Shown here one piece after another: positions 21,446-32,469 of a stretch of DNA of 64,000 nt. Each line of letters starts with the position of its first letter. Position 1 is the first letter of the stretch. Origin of the DNA: Acidimicrobiales bacterium mtb01 (lineage in GTDB: Bacteria; Actinomycetota; Acidimicrobiia; Acidimicrobiales; Ilumatobacteraceae); NCBI GenBank assembly GCA_004379135.1, contig NBNI01000005.1:62001-126000 (forward strand), given 5' to 3'. The translations under genes and the position numbers were made by a program. The notes under the pieces are model-generated. The model was not told where the DNA came from. It saw nothing but the letters and a program-made list of their open reading frames with translations, and made no database searches.

Positions 21446-21501
21446 GGTGACTCCTGTCTGAACATGTGCGCCGACCCTATCCCACCGGGTCGGCGCGCCC
21501 G

Positions 21502-23379
<1,878 letters not shown>

Positions 23380-23428
23380 CTACCGACCGACCCGAGGGCG
23401 CGCAACGGACAGGCGCGAACGCGGGTCG

Positions 23429-23593
23429 TCAGTCGACGGGAACCGAGTCGAGACGCGCCAGCTCGTCGTCGAGCGAGGCGGCCTCGGCGGCCGCGACCAG
23501 CGAGCGCCAGTCGTAGCCGATGCCCTTGCCGGGATAGCGGGGTTCCGTGAGATCGATGGTGAGGGTGCGGGCCTCGGTGGTCTGGGTGTTCAT
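23429..23593 (-). CDS. Hypothetical small acidic protein (54 aa)
   Basis: MNTQTTEARTLTIDLTEPRY begins a 54-residue soluble protein with a helix rich in Ala/Glu/Asp at the end (LVAAAEAASLDDELARLD). A strong ribosome site GGGGAGG lies 8 nt before the ATG, and the codon choice matches its neighbours, so I consider it real. It ends 59 bp upstream of the leucine leader peptide on the same strand. I do not recognise it. Confidence 0.6.
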   Translation of the reverse strand: MNTQTTEARTLTIDLTEPRYPGKGIGYDWRSLVAAAEAASLDDELARLDSVPVD

Positions 23594-23811
23594 CGGTCTG
23601 ACCTCCCCGGATGTGTTCCTGCTAGCAGGGACGAATAAAGCGTTGGGACAATACAAACGTGGGGGGTGGGTGTCCATTGTCCAGGGGGATTTCTGGCCCA
23701 CAGTGACGGATGTAACAATCGCCCGGGGAATGATCGTTCGGGGGCGCGGGTTGCCTCCTTCGCCCGGACATCCCCCGAACCACCGGCATCACGAGAATCG
23801 AGAACCGAACC

Positions 23812-24177
23812 ATGGGTACCGCCGTCGAACTCACCGCGGCCAACTTCGAGTCAACCGTCGCGGGCGACGGGCTGGTCCTCGTCGACTTCTGGGCCGCCTG
23901 GTGCGGACCGTGCCGGGCCTTCGCTCCGGTGTTCGAGAAGGTCGCCTCGGCCCACCCCGACGCCACGTTCGGAAAGGTCGACACCGAAGCCGAGCAGGCC
24001 ATCGCGGCCGAGTTCGGCATCCAGTCGATCCCGACCCTCATGATCTTCCGCGACGGCATCCTGCTCTACAACCAGGCCGGTGCGCTGCCAGAGCACGCGC
24101 TCAGCGAATTGGTCGACAAGGCCAAGGCCCTCGACATGAACGCGGTGCGCGCCGAGATCGACGCCCAATCGAAGTGA
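23812..24177 (+). CDS. trxA: Thioredoxin
   Basis: A 121-residue thioredoxin with VLVDFWAAWCGPCRAFAPVFEK, so the classic WCGPC redox site, and the cis-proline in SIPTLMIFRDG. It reduces protein disulfides in the cytoplasm. The C-terminal helix is slightly longer than in E. coli TrxA. The 218-bp region before it shares the promoter area with the divergent 54-residue protein. A 10-bp inverted repeat 126 bp downstream is its likely terminator. Confidence 0.93.
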   Translation: MGTAVELTAANFESTVAGDGLVLVDFWAAWCGPCRAFAPVFEKVASAHPDATFGKVDTEAEQAIAAEFGIQSIPTLMIFRDGILLYNQAGALPEHALSELVDKAKALDMNAVRAEIDAQSK

Positions 24178-24303
24178 CCCGCCGAGTCGCGGGGGACACC
24201 TGTCCGCCGACGACCGCGAGATTGTAGAAATCTTCCCCCTCCGCGAGGGTTCACCCAACGTTCACGTCTCACTAGGTTTCGTTTGCCGCACCCGCCAGCG
24301 GCG

Positions 24304-24352
24304 CAACGACCCGAAGGCTCGAGCTCGCGCTCGCCGACGGGTCGTTGTATTT
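24304..24352 (+). terminator. Probable terminator downstream of thioredoxin
   Basis: A perfect 10-bp inverted repeat, CAACGACCCG (24304-24313) and CGGGTCGTTG (24338-24347), followed by TATTT. The loop contains a second small palindrome, GAGCTCGCGCTC. Confidence 0.6.
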
Positions 24353-24388
24353 CGGGCGCCCCTTCGTTCCGGTGCCTAACGTGACGTC

Positions 24389-25624
24389 ATGAATCACGGT
24401 CTGCCCCTGGTGAGTCCCGGAGAAGTCGGGCTGTCGCCCGAGCGGCTCGCGCGTCTCGACGCCCACTTCACCCGCTACGTCGACGAGGGACGCCTGGCCG
24501 GGTGGCAGGTGGTGATCGCACGCGACGGCAAGGTGGCGCACTCGTCGCGGTGCGGTTTCGCCGATCGTGAGGAAAATCGCCCGGTTTCCGACGACACGAT
24601 CTGGCGCATCTTCTCGATGACAAAGCCCATCACCGCGGTGGCCGCCTTGATGCTCTGGGAGGAAGGTCGCTTCGAACTCAACGATCGCGTGTCGAAGTTC
24701 ATCCCCGAGTTCGGCGAGTCGAAGGTGTGGCGGGGCGGAACGTTCGTGAACCCCATCCTCGAACCGCAGACCGAGCCGATGCTCATGTGGCATCTCTTCA
24801 CGCACACCGCCGGACTCACCTACGGATTCATGTATTCGCATCCGGTCGACGAGATCTACCGGCGCGCCGGCATGGAGTGGGGATTCCCGCGCGATCTCGA
24901 CCTGGCCGGCGTGTGCTCGCTCCTCGCACGGCAGCCCTTGTTGTTCCAGCCCGGACGCGAGTGGAACTACTCCACGTCCATCGACGTGCTCGGTCGCGTG
25001 GTGGAGGTGATCAGCGGTCAACGCCTCGGCGAGTTCTTGCGCCAGCGCATCTTCGAACCGCTCGGCATGACCGACACCGCGTTCTGGTGTCCGCCCGACA
25101 AGGTCGAACGTCTCAGCGCGCTGTACACGAAGATGCCCGGCAAGCGCGAGGCGGTGCGCGCCGACGGCGCCGATCGCGGGACGCGCAGCGAGCCGGCATT
25201 CGACGGCGGTGGTGGCGGTCTGGTCTCGACGATGCCCGACTACGTGCGCTTCGCCGAGATGCTGCGACGCGGTGGCGAGTTCGACGGTCGGCGCATCCTG
25301 TCGCCGCGCACCGTGCAGTACATGGCGAGCAACCATCTTCCCGGCAACGCCGATCTCACGCAATACGGCCGTCCGCTCTTCGCCGAGACGACGTTCGACG
25401 GAGTCGGATTCGGTCTGGGTGTGAGCGTCACGCTCGATCCGGTGGCCAACAAGACGCCGGGTTCGGTGGGCGATTTCGGTTGGGGCGGCGCGGCGAGCAC
25501 GTGGTTCATGGTCGATCCGGTCGAGGACATCACGCTCACGTTCATGACGCAGTTGATGCCGTCGAGCACGTATCCGATTCGCAGCCAGTTGAAGCAGCTG
25601 GTCCACCAGGCCCTGGAGGACTAA
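24389..25624 (+). CDS. Beta-lactamase class C family serine hydrolase
   Basis: A 411-residue protein of the class C beta-lactamase/EstB fold. It has the S-x-x-K nucleophile motif in FSMTKPITAVAALML (about residue 74), the Y-x-S-like element in WNYSTSIDVLGRVVE, and a C-terminal FGWGGAASTWFMVDP that stands in for the K-T-G triad (here G-W-G-G, as in esterases). No signal peptide is seen, so a cytoplasmic esterase is likelier than a true beta-lactamase. Its stop overlaps the convergent methyltransferase by 4 bp. Confidence 0.85.
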   Translation: MNHGLPLVSPGEVGLSPERLARLDAHFTRYVDEGRLAGWQVVIARDGKVAHSSRCGFADREENRPVSDDTIWRIFSMTKPITAVAALMLWEEGRFELNDRVSKFIPEFGESKVWRGGTFVNPILEPQTEPMLMWHLFTHTAGLTYGFMYSHPVDEIYRRAGMEWGFPRDLDLAGVCSLLARQPLLFQPGREWNYSTSIDVLGRVVEVISGQRLGEFLRQRIFEPLGMTDTAFWCPPDKVERLSALYTKMPGKREAVRADGADRGTRSEPAFDGGGGGLVSTMPDYVRFAEMLRRGGEFDGRRILSPRTVQYMASNHLPGNADLTQYGRPLFAETTFDGVGFGLGVSVTLDPVANKTPGSVGDFGWGGAASTWFMVDPVEDITLTFMTQLMPSSTYPIRSQLKQLVHQALED

Positions 25625-26328
25625 TCGCTTGATGGCTTCCACAGGTGCCAGATCGAACAAAGACTGAGATTTCCGGCCGGGATGGGCAGCGGGAAGTATC
25701 GTCTCGAGATCCCGAAACCCGAGAATTGGTGATCGAGTTCGGTCTTTATCGCCCAGTAGTGGTTCTTGTGCTCCCGAGCGTTGATCAAAGGATACGAGTC
25801 GAACCCGGCCCTTCTTGCTCGCGGCGTGACGAACAGGCGTCTGTTCAGACGGTTCAGGACACCGGGATCGCTGGGAAGAAACAGTGAAAATACTCCACCA
25901 GGCGCAAGCCACGAACGGATGTTTCTGAGGACTTGAGCGACATCGTCGACGTGGTGCAGTACACACATTGAAATGACCCTGTCGAATGACTCCGGCGGGA
26001 AGTCCGTGTCCTCTGCCCGACCCGCCACAACTCTCACCTTGGGTTCATCTGCTTCGATGCGTGAGGTCTGATTCGGTTCGAGCATCACGTATTCACTGAA
26101 CGAGCCTCGAACGAAGGCAAGGTGCTCGCCTTTTCCTGCTCCGATCTCGAGAATTCTCTTGTCAGAGTTGTCGACTCCACGTTCGACCAGTCTGTGGGTC
26201 CGACGGTACATGGAACCCGCGAACCCTTGTTGGTCGAATACCTGGTGGTAGCAATCCCGGTAGAAAGTTTCGACCAACTCGGCGTCACTCAACACCTGCT
26301 GTGGTTCGATTGGCTCCTGCTCGGACAT
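25621..26328 (-). CDS. Class I SAM-dependent methyltransferase (lower-GC cluster)
   Basis: A 235-residue methyltransferase with motif I ILEIGAGKGEHLAFV, SMCVLHHVDDVAQVLRNI and LAPGGVFSLFLPSDPG. The segment REHKNHYWAI resembles methyltransferases of cell-surface glycolipid clusters. Base composition and codon use are visibly less GC-rich than in the flanking genes, as in the two genes upstream on the same strand, so the three probably arrived together. It follows the fusion gene by 85 bp. Confidence 0.8.
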   Translation of the reverse strand: MSEQEPIEPQQVLSDAELVETFYRDCYHQVFDQQGFAGSMYRRTHRLVERGVDNSDKRILEIGAGKGEHLAFVRGSFSEYVMLEPNQTSRIEADEPKVRVVAGRAEDTDFPPESFDRVISMCVLHHVDDVAQVLRNIRSWLAPGGVFSLFLPSDPGVLNRLNRRLFVTPRARRAGFDSYPLINAREHKNHYWAIKTELDHQFSGFGISRRYFPLPIPAGNLSLCSIWHLWKPSSD

Positions 26329-26413
26329 TGTCAGTCCCTTTCCTTCCCCCTGCCCCTCGGCCCAGGGAACGTCCTTCGCACAAGGTCACACCCCAGGTTG
26401 GTGTGGTGTCGAT

Positions 26414-27718
26414 TCACGCCGTCTGCGGGAAACGTATCTTTCGCGCCGCAATCCCGCTCATCCTGAAGAGAAGAAATCCGTGTCTGAATCGGGAGATGTT
26501 CGTTGATCCGTATGACCGTGCTTTGTAGTGGATCGGTACGTCACGGATGCGGATTCCCAGTCGCGCCGCTCCGAACAACAGGTCGAAATCACCGAAAGGA
26601 TCGAAGTCCCCGAAGTAGTCGCGGTTGGCAACGATCCGTTCGTAGTCGGTTTTCCACATCGCCTTTGTTCCGCACAACGTGTCGCGTATCGGCTGTCCGA
26701 TCAGAAATGTGAAGAGAGAGCCGAAGAAGCGGTTTCCGAGAAGATTCAGGAAGCGCATCGCATCCTTCTCCATCGAGTAGACGAGTCTCGACCCGTTTGC
26801 GAATCGGCAGTGACCCCGCACCAGCGCGTCGGTGAACTTCCCGAGTTCTTCGGGTGGGACCGAGATATCGGCATCGAGAATCACGAGAATGTCTCCTGAT
26901 GAGTGTTCGAAGCCATGCCTGATGGCATCGGCTTTCCCCTTCCCGGGCTGTCGAAGCAGACGATATGAAAGGTGTGGATCCCGGCCTTGTCGTCGGGCGA
27001 TTTCGCCTTCTATTACCTCCCAGGTGTTGTCTTCGGATCCCCCCTCCACCAGGATCACTTCTTGCTTCGGCGCGATGTGGGGAATCCTGTCGAGGAGTTC
27101 GGGGATGTGGCCGGCTTCGTTTCTCGCGGCGATCACGATGGAGACCGAGGCTGCTTCTCCGAGGTGAGGCTCGACACGTGGCCGGGCAGTTATCGCCGTC
27201 ACGAAGCACAAACTTCTGAACAGCGGCAGGGGAGCCACCCAACGATTGAGCACTCGGCTGATGATCGGAATCTCGAAGGGAACCAAGACATGGCTGCTTT
27301 TCGTGACCATTTCGAAGTCCGCCAACTCGAGAAAGTTGATGAGGTCCGATGGGGGCACCCAGTTCTCGATCTCGTGTCCGGTGCGGAGTCGCATCAGCGT
27401 CAGTAGGCGAACCAGTGGTTGCCACAATCTGCTGAAAGTAAAGACAACCATTCGTCCGTTTGGGTCGAGTGAGGCCCTGATTCGGGAGAAGCTTTGCGGG
27501 ATGTCCGAAACGTACTCAATAAGTTTGATCGTGAATACCGTGTCGAATGGGCCCGATTGCTTGCTCGGGTTGTGGTGATCGATCACGTGAATTCGTGGAT
27601 CATTGGAGAACAGTTCAAGTTCGCGAGGATCGACGCAGGCAACGGCCGTCTGCTCGTCGGACAACAACAGAGCGTCCACGATCGATCGCCGGCATTCCGC
27701 GAAGTATTTGAATCTCAT
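26414..27718 (-). CDS. Methyltransferase-like domain fused to family 2 glycosyltransferase
   Basis: A 434-residue fusion. Residues 1-190 resemble the C-terminal part of a class I methyltransferase (PFDTVFTIKLIEYVSD, PSDLINFLELADFEMV, LLNRW...LPLFRSLCFVTAI). Residues about 200-434 are a GT2 domain: VSIVIAARNEAGHIPELLDRI, GKADAIRHGFEHSSGD, D-A-D in VILDADISV, and LCGTKAMWKTDYERI. The bifunctional family usually has a GxGxG SAM loop before this, which is absent here, so the methyltransferase part may be degenerate. ATG 27718 overlaps the upstream stop (ATGA) and has a GGGAGG site, fixing the start. Confidence 0.82.
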   Translation of the reverse strand: MRFKYFAECRRSIVDALLLSDEQTAVACVDPRELELFSNDPRIHVIDHHNPSKQSGPFDTVFTIKLIEYVSDIPQSFSRIRASLDPNGRMVVFTFSRLWQPLVRLLTLMRLRTGHEIENWVPPSDLINFLELADFEMVTKSSHVLVPFEIPIISRVLNRWVAPLPLFRSLCFVTAITARPRVEPHLGEAASVSIVIAARNEAGHIPELLDRIPHIAPKQEVILVEGGSEDNTWEVIEGEIARRQGRDPHLSYRLLRQPGKGKADAIRHGFEHSSGDILVILDADISVPPEELGKFTDALVRGHCRFANGSRLVYSMEKDAMRFLNLLGNRFFGSLFTFLIGQPIRDTLCGTKAMWKTDYERIVANRDYFGDFDPFGDFDLLFGAARLGIRIRDVPIHYKARSYGSTNISRFRHGFLLFRMSGIAARKIRFPQTA

Positions 27719-28539
27719 ACGCCGCTCGCCTCCCGACTTTGACTCGGATAGACCCCGGGGCTCGAGACTTTCTCGAACACTGCGAGGAAGGCGAAGCGCA
27801 GCGGGTTCATCCAAGCACCTTGGCGCTCTTCCCAGTAGAACAGCGATTTCAGGATTCGGCCCGACACCGGAGTTCGGCTGTGCACGCCCCCGCCCAGAAG
27901 GAAACTCGGGCCCACATGTAGGCCGACTTCGCGGATTTCGAGATTCGGGAAGATCTTTGCGAACTTCTGCCGATCGCGCCTCAGGAGGATGTAGCCCAAG
28001 GCCTGATTGCTGTCGTGCGGGCTTCGGGCTTCGAATCTCCACTCCTGCGCATGTGGGCGGAACGGTTCTCTGTGCAGGAAGCGGTAGACGAATCGAGCCA
28101 ATGGGCCCCAATACGGGTCGAAAACAACGATGCGCCCGCCCGGCCTCAGGACTCGGTCGGCTTCTTCGAAGAACTCACGAACGTCCGGGATGTGATGGAG
28201 AGAGTCCTTGAGGACGAGGGCATCCACCGCGGAGTCACCGAACGGTAGTCGTCGTGCGTCGACCACGATGTCGAGGAACTCGTTGACCTCGACATCTGAG
28301 GTGATGACCGGCCAACCGAGCTTCTTGATCAGCGCTGCTCCGGCTCCGATTTCGACGACTCGGGGAAATTCGGTTGACGGGATCTCACGCATGATCACGT
28401 CGTAACTCCGTTGAATCAGCGAATTGACGAAGTCATCTGAGTGGAAAAGCCGTCGAGTCTCCCGCGGATCCAAAGTCTTATTGGTGTACTCGCTGCTTTT
28501 GCTTTGTTGTAGGGGAGCTTTTTCCGCAATAACCACCAT
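27715..28539 (-). CDS. Class I SAM-dependent methyltransferase, first gene of lower-GC cluster
   Basis: A 274-residue methyltransferase with motif [16 protein letters not shown], the acidic [44 protein letters not shown], then a C-terminal region typical of enzymes modifying sugars or lipids. First gene of the minus-strand cluster; its stop overlaps the next start. Its 5' end lies 25 bp from the divergent GDP-fucose-synthase-like gene, so the two promoters nearly coincide. Lower GC than the surroundings. Confidence 0.8.
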   Translation of the reverse strand: MVVIAEKAPLQQSKSSEYTNKTLDPRETRRLFHSDDFVNSLIQRSYDVIMREIPSTEFPRVVEIGAGAALIKKLGWPVITSDVEVNEFLDIVVDARRLPFGDSAVDALVLKDSLHHIPDVREFFEEADRVLRPGGRIVVFDPYWGPLARFVYRFLHREPFRPHAQEWRFEARSPHDSNQALGYILLRRDRQKFAKIFPNLEIREVGLHVGPSFLLGGGVHSRTPVSGRILKSLFYWEERQGAWMNPLRFAFLAVFEKVSSPGVYPSQSREASGV

Positions 28540-28552
28540 CGTACTGCACTGC

Positions 28553-28558
28553 TATTCT
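28553..28558 (+). promoter_or_regulatory. Leaderless -10 box of the GDP-fucose synthase-like gene
   Basis: TATTCT followed by 6 nt and GTG at 28565. This supports the GTG over the longer open frame that runs antisense to the methyltransferase. Confidence 0.55.
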
Positions 28559-28564
28559 TCGCGC

Positions 28565-29521
28565 GTGAAGGCGAATTCGAAGGTGTTCGTGGCCGGGCAC
28601 ACCGGCCTGGTGGGCAGTGCGGTGCTGCGTCGCCTCGAGGCGGCCGGCCACACCAACGTGCTCACCGCCACTCGTCGCGAACTCGATCTGCGCGACCAGG
28701 GCGCGGTCAACGCCTGGTTCGAGGCCAACCGTCCCGAGTACGTGTTCCTGGTGGCGGGCACGGTGGGAGGCATCCTCGCCAACAGCACGCGTCCGGCCGA
28801 GTTCATCTACGACAACCTCATGATCCACGGAACGGTGGTGCACGCGAGTCATCTGAGCGGCGTCACCAAGTTGCTGTATCTCGGCAGCTCGTGCATCTAT
28901 CCGCGTCACGCCACGCAGCCGATCACCGAGGAGCAGCTGCTCACCGGTCCACTCGAACCCACCAACGAGTGGTACGCCATCGCCAAGATCGCCGGCATCA
29001 AGTTGTGCCAGGCTTACCGCCGCCAGTACGGATCCGACTTCGTTTCGGCCATGCCCACCAACCTGTACGGCCCGAACGACAACTTCGATCTCGCCTCCAG
29101 CCACGTTCTGCCCGCGCTCATCCGCAAGTTCCACGACGCGCGCGAAGCCGGTCGCTCCGAGGTGGAGATCTGGGGAACCGGCAGTCCGATGCGCGAGTTC
29201 CTGCACGTCGACGATCTGGCCGACGCCTGCGTGTTCCTGATGGAGAACTACAGCGACGACTCGCACATCAACGTGGGTACAGGAGTCGACCTCAGCATCC
29301 GTGAACTCGCCGAGAAGGTGCGTGACGTCGTGCATCCCGAGGCCGAGTTGGTGTTCGACACATCGAAGCCCGACGGAATGCCGCGCAAGGTGCTCGACGT
29401 GAGCCGTCTGCGCAATCTGGGCTGGTCGCCGTCGTACGACCTCGACTCGGGCATCCGCTCGACGTATCAGTGGTATCTCGAGCAGGTGTCGGCCGCGGTC
29501 GGCCTGCGCGGAATCGACTGA
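28565..29521 (+). CDS. GDP-L-fucose synthase-like NAD-dependent epimerase/reductase
   Basis: A 318-residue extended SDR with [19 protein letters not shown], the catalytic Ser in [15 protein letters not shown], Tyr-x3-Lys in [21 protein letters not shown], and [13 protein letters not shown] and [15 protein letters not shown], all typical of GDP-4-keto-6-deoxy-mannose 3,5-epimerase/4-reductase (Fcl/WcaG). The gene name would be fcl if it makes GDP-fucose. No GDP-mannose dehydratase (gmd) is in the window. Codon use is high-GC, unlike the divergent cluster. Start GTG 28565 is supported by a TATTCT box. Confidence 0.87.
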   Translation: MKANSKVFVAGHTGLVGSAVLRRLEAAGHTNVLTATRRELDLRDQGAVNAWFEANRPEYVFLVAGTVGGILANSTRPAEFIYDNLMIHGTVVHASHLSGVTKLLYLGSSCIYPRHATQPITEEQLLTGPLEPTNEWYAIAKIAGIKLCQAYRRQYGSDFVSAMPTNLYGPNDNFDLASSHVLPALIRKFHDAREAGRSEVEIWGTGSPMREFLHVDDLADACVFLMENYSDDSHINVGTGVDLSIRELAEKVRDVVHPEAELVFDTSKPDGMPRKVLDVSRLRNLGWSPSYDLDSGIRSTYQWYLEQVSAAVGLRGID

Positions 29522-29522
29522 C

Positions 29523-31082
29523 TCAGTTCACCTGACGCGTCTGGCCGGCCCAGTACGGCTCGCGCAGTTTGAACTTCTGCAACTTGCCGGTGGCCGTGCG
29601 GGCCAGCGCCTCGCGGAACTCCACGCGCTTCGGGCACTTGTAGCCGGCCAACTTGGTCTTCGCGTAGGCGATCACGTCGTCCTCGCTCAGCGTCGAACCA
29701 GCCGACTTCACGACGAGCGCGAGGACGAGTTCGCCCCATTTCTCGTCGGGAACGCCGATCACCGCCACCTCGGCCACGTCGGGGTGGCTGAAGATCGCGT
29801 CCTCCACCTCGATGGACGACACGTTCTCACCGCCCGAGATGATCACGTCCTTCTTGCGATCGCTGATGGTGACGTAGCCCTCGTCGTCGATGGTGCCGCC
29901 GTCACCCGTATGGAACCAGGAAGGACCGTTCGGGTCGTCGGCTGCCGCGTGGATCGCGTCGTTGGTGGCTTCGGGTTGGTTCCAGTAGCCCTCCATGACC
30001 ACGTTTCCGCGCGCGAGGACTTCACCTTGCGGCGAGGTGCGCAGTTCGACTCCGAGCGCCGGTGCGCCCGCGCGCGACAGCCGCTGCGCGCGTTCGTTGG
30101 GTGTGAGCGAGTCGAACTCGGAACGCGTGCGATTCATGGTGAGGAACGGCGACGTCTCGGTGAGCCCGTAGAGCTGGACGAACTCCCATCCCAAGTCGGT
30201 CTCCATGCGCTCGATGGTGCGCGTCGGCGGCGGTGCGCCGGCCACGACCATGCGCACACGGTCGCGACCCGGAATCGCGCCGTTCCAGTTGGCGGCGGCG
30301 TCGAGAATGGCGTTCACGACGGCCGGTGCTCCGCACAGCATCGTGACGCCGTGCTCATCGACGCGACCCAGGATCTCGGCCCCGTCGACCTTGCGCAGGA
30401 TGATATGGCGGCCGCCCATGCCGGTGACGGCGTACACCATGCCCCAGCCGTTGCAGTGGAACTGGGGGAGCGTGTGCAGATACACGTCGCGATCGTTCAC
30501 GCCCATCTGCCATCCGAACGTGGCCGCGTTGAGCCACAGATTGCGGTGGGTGAGCTGCACGCCCTTGGGGCGCGCGGTGGTGCCGCTCGTGTAGTTGATG
30601 GTGGCGGTGGCTGTTTCGTCGGGCGTCCATGGCTTCGGCTCGACGCCATGGCGGAGCAACGCGTCGTCGGCGTCGCGTCCGATCACGAATTTGTGCTCGC
30701 ACTCGACCGACGACATCGCGTCCTCCAACTCGGGGTCGACGAGCAGGACGCGCGCACCCGAATGTTCGACGATGTACTTCACTTCTTCGGCGACGAGACG
30801 GAAGTTCACCGGAACGAGGATGCGTCCCGATCCCGACACGCCGAAGAAACTCGTGAGAAGTCGCGCCGAGTTGTGGCTCACCATCGCCACGCGTTCGCCG
30901 ACGGCGATCCCGAGTGCGTCGAGCCCGGCCGCCTGCGCACGCATGCGCTCGCCGATCTGGCGGTAGGTGAGCGAGCCCCACGATTCGGCCGGCTGATCGG
31001 GCTCGTCGACCACGGCCATGCGGTCGGGGTAGAGGAGTTCGGCGCGGCGAATGTGGTCGTTGATCGTCAAGGGCACGTGCAT
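29523..31082 (-). CDS. AMP-dependent fatty acyl-CoA synthetase
   Basis: A 519-residue ANL-superfamily ligase: AMP-binding motif NYTSGTTARPKGVQLTHRN, QLYGLTETSPF, WFHTGDGGTIDDEGYVTISDRKKDVIISGGENVS (hinge), and the C-terminal catalytic lysine in PKRVEFREALARTATGKLQKFKL. It activates a carboxylic acid as acyl-AMP and transfers it to CoA. ATG 31082 (MHVPLTINDHIRRAELLYPDR) matches the family start; an ATG nine codons earlier is also possible. Chain length of the substrate is unknown. Confidence 0.9.
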   Translation of the reverse strand: MHVPLTINDHIRRAELLYPDRMAVVDEPDQPAESWGSLTYRQIGERMRAQAAGLDALGIAVGERVAMVSHNSARLLTSFFGVSGSGRILVPVNFRLVAEEVKYIVEHSGARVLLVDPELEDAMSSVECEHKFVIGRDADDALLRHGVEPKPWTPDETATATINYTSGTTARPKGVQLTHRNLWLNAATFGWQMGVNDRDVYLHTLPQFHCNGWGMVYAVTGMGGRHIILRKVDGAEILGRVDEHGVTMLCGAPAVVNAILDAAANWNGAIPGRDRVRMVVAGAPPPTRTIERMETDLGWEFVQLYGLTETSPFLTMNRTRSEFDSLTPNERAQRLSRAGAPALGVELRTSPQGEVLARGNVVMEGYWNQPEATNDAIHAAADDPNGPSWFHTGDGGTIDDEGYVTISDRKKDVIISGGENVSSIEVEDAIFSHPDVAEVAVIGVPDEKWGELVLALVVKSAGSTLSEDDVIAYAKTKLAGYKCPKRVEFREALARTATGKLQKFKLREPYWAGQTRQVN

Positions 31083-31167
31083 GTCGACAGAGTAGGCACA
31101 CGGCGTCACCGGTTCTTCGGCCGATCAGCACTGAGATCGCGATCACCCGGTACCCTCGGAGGCGACC

Positions 31168-32454
31168 ATGACCGAGCCCGCCCCCCGACAGAGATCGCCT
31201 CGCGGTCGTCGGCGCCGCAGTCGTCCAGACGACGGCCCTGCTCCGGCGTCCACGCAGCCCCTCACTTCCATCAACGTTCTGCCCCCGGTGTCCACGCCCA
31301 CCGGCTTCGCCGCACTCGGTGTTCCCGATACCGTCGACGCTGGTCTGGCCGCGGCCGGATTCGCCCAGCCCTTCGCGATCCAGAAAGAGGCCATCCCGGT
31401 CGCGTTGCAAGGTCGTGACGTGTGCGGTCGAGCCAAGACCGGTTCGGGCAAGACTCTCGCGTTCGGTGTTCCGATGCTGTCGCGCATCTCCGAACGCGCC
31501 GAACCTCTGCGCCCGCTCGGGTTGGTGCTCGTACCCACGCGCGAACTCGCCATTCAGGTGGCCGAGGTCATCGAACCGGTGGCGCGTCATTCGGGTCGCC
31601 GCGTTCTCGCGGTGTACGGCGGCGCGAGCCGTCATCATCAGGTCGACAAGTTGAAGGACGGCATCGAAATCGTCGTGGCCACTCCGTTGCGCCTCATCGA
31701 CTTGTTGAAGTCCGACGAGATCGACGTGTCGGGCGTCGAAGTGGTGGTGCTCGACGAAGCCGACCGCATGGCCGACGACGGCTTCACGCCGCAGGTCGAA
31801 TGGATCCTGCGTCGCTGCACCGGCCGGAACCAGACCATGCTGTTCTCGGCCACCCTCGACGGCGACGTCGGCCACTTGATCCGCGCCTACCTGAAGGATC
31901 CGGTGGAAGTCGCGATCGACGCCGCCACCGACACCGTGGGCACCATGCATCACCTGTGGCTCGCGGTGCACCACATGGACAAGGACAAGGTCGTGTCGGC
32001 CATCGCGCGCGGCGCGGGCAAGACCGTGGTGTTCTGCCAGACCAAGCGCGTGTGCGATCGGGTGTCCGACAACCTTCAGGCCCTCGGGGTGAACGCGGCC
32101 GCCATCCACGGCGATCTTCCGCAGCCCGCTCGCGAGAAGGCGTTGCGGCGCTTCGCCGAAGGCGACCTCAAGGTCCTGGTGGCCACTGACGTGGCGGCGC
32201 GCGGAATCGACATCGACGACATCGCGGCCGTCATCCACTACGAGCCGGCCAAGGACAACAAGGACTACCTGCACCGCTCGGGGCGTACCGCGCGCGCGGG
32301 TCGCGACGGCTGGGCCGTCACTCTGGCGGAATACAACCAGCACACGCAGGTGACGATCCTTCAGCGCACGATGCGCATGCCCATCACCAAGCCGATCGAG
32401 GTGTTCAGCAACAACCCGAAGTTGTCGAACCTCGTCGAGTTCCTCGCCGACTGA
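31168..32454 (+). CDS. DEAD-box ATP-dependent RNA helicase (RhlE/DeaD-like)
   Basis: A 428-residue helicase with Q motif FAQPFAIQKEAIP, motif I AKTGSGKTLAFG, PTRELAIQV, motif II VLDEADRMADDGF, motif III SATL, motif V TDVAARGIDIDD and motif VI HRSGRTARAGRDG. The C-terminal tail is short (ends NLVEFLAD), so it lacks the RNA-binding extension of DeaD. The basic N-terminus (RSPRGRRRRSRPDD) may bind RNA. A CGGAGG ribosome site precedes ATG. Confidence 0.92.
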   Translation: MTEPAPRQRSPRGRRRRSRPDDGPAPASTQPLTSINVLPPVSTPTGFAALGVPDTVDAGLAAAGFAQPFAIQKEAIPVALQGRDVCGRAKTGSGKTLAFGVPMLSRISERAEPLRPLGLVLVPTRELAIQVAEVIEPVARHSGRRVLAVYGGASRHHQVDKLKDGIEIVVATPLRLIDLLKSDEIDVSGVEVVVLDEADRMADDGFTPQVEWILRRCTGRNQTMLFSATLDGDVGHLIRAYLKDPVEVAIDAATDTVGTMHHLWLAVHHMDKDKVVSAIARGAGKTVVFCQTKRVCDRVSDNLQALGVNAAAIHGDLPQPAREKALRRFAEGDLKVLVATDVAARGIDIDDIAAVIHYEPAKDNKDYLHRSGRTARAGRDGWAVTLAEYNQHTQVTILQRTMRMPITKPIEVFSNNPKLSNLVEFLAD

Positions 32455-32469
32455 ACCGTTCGCCGCGCG

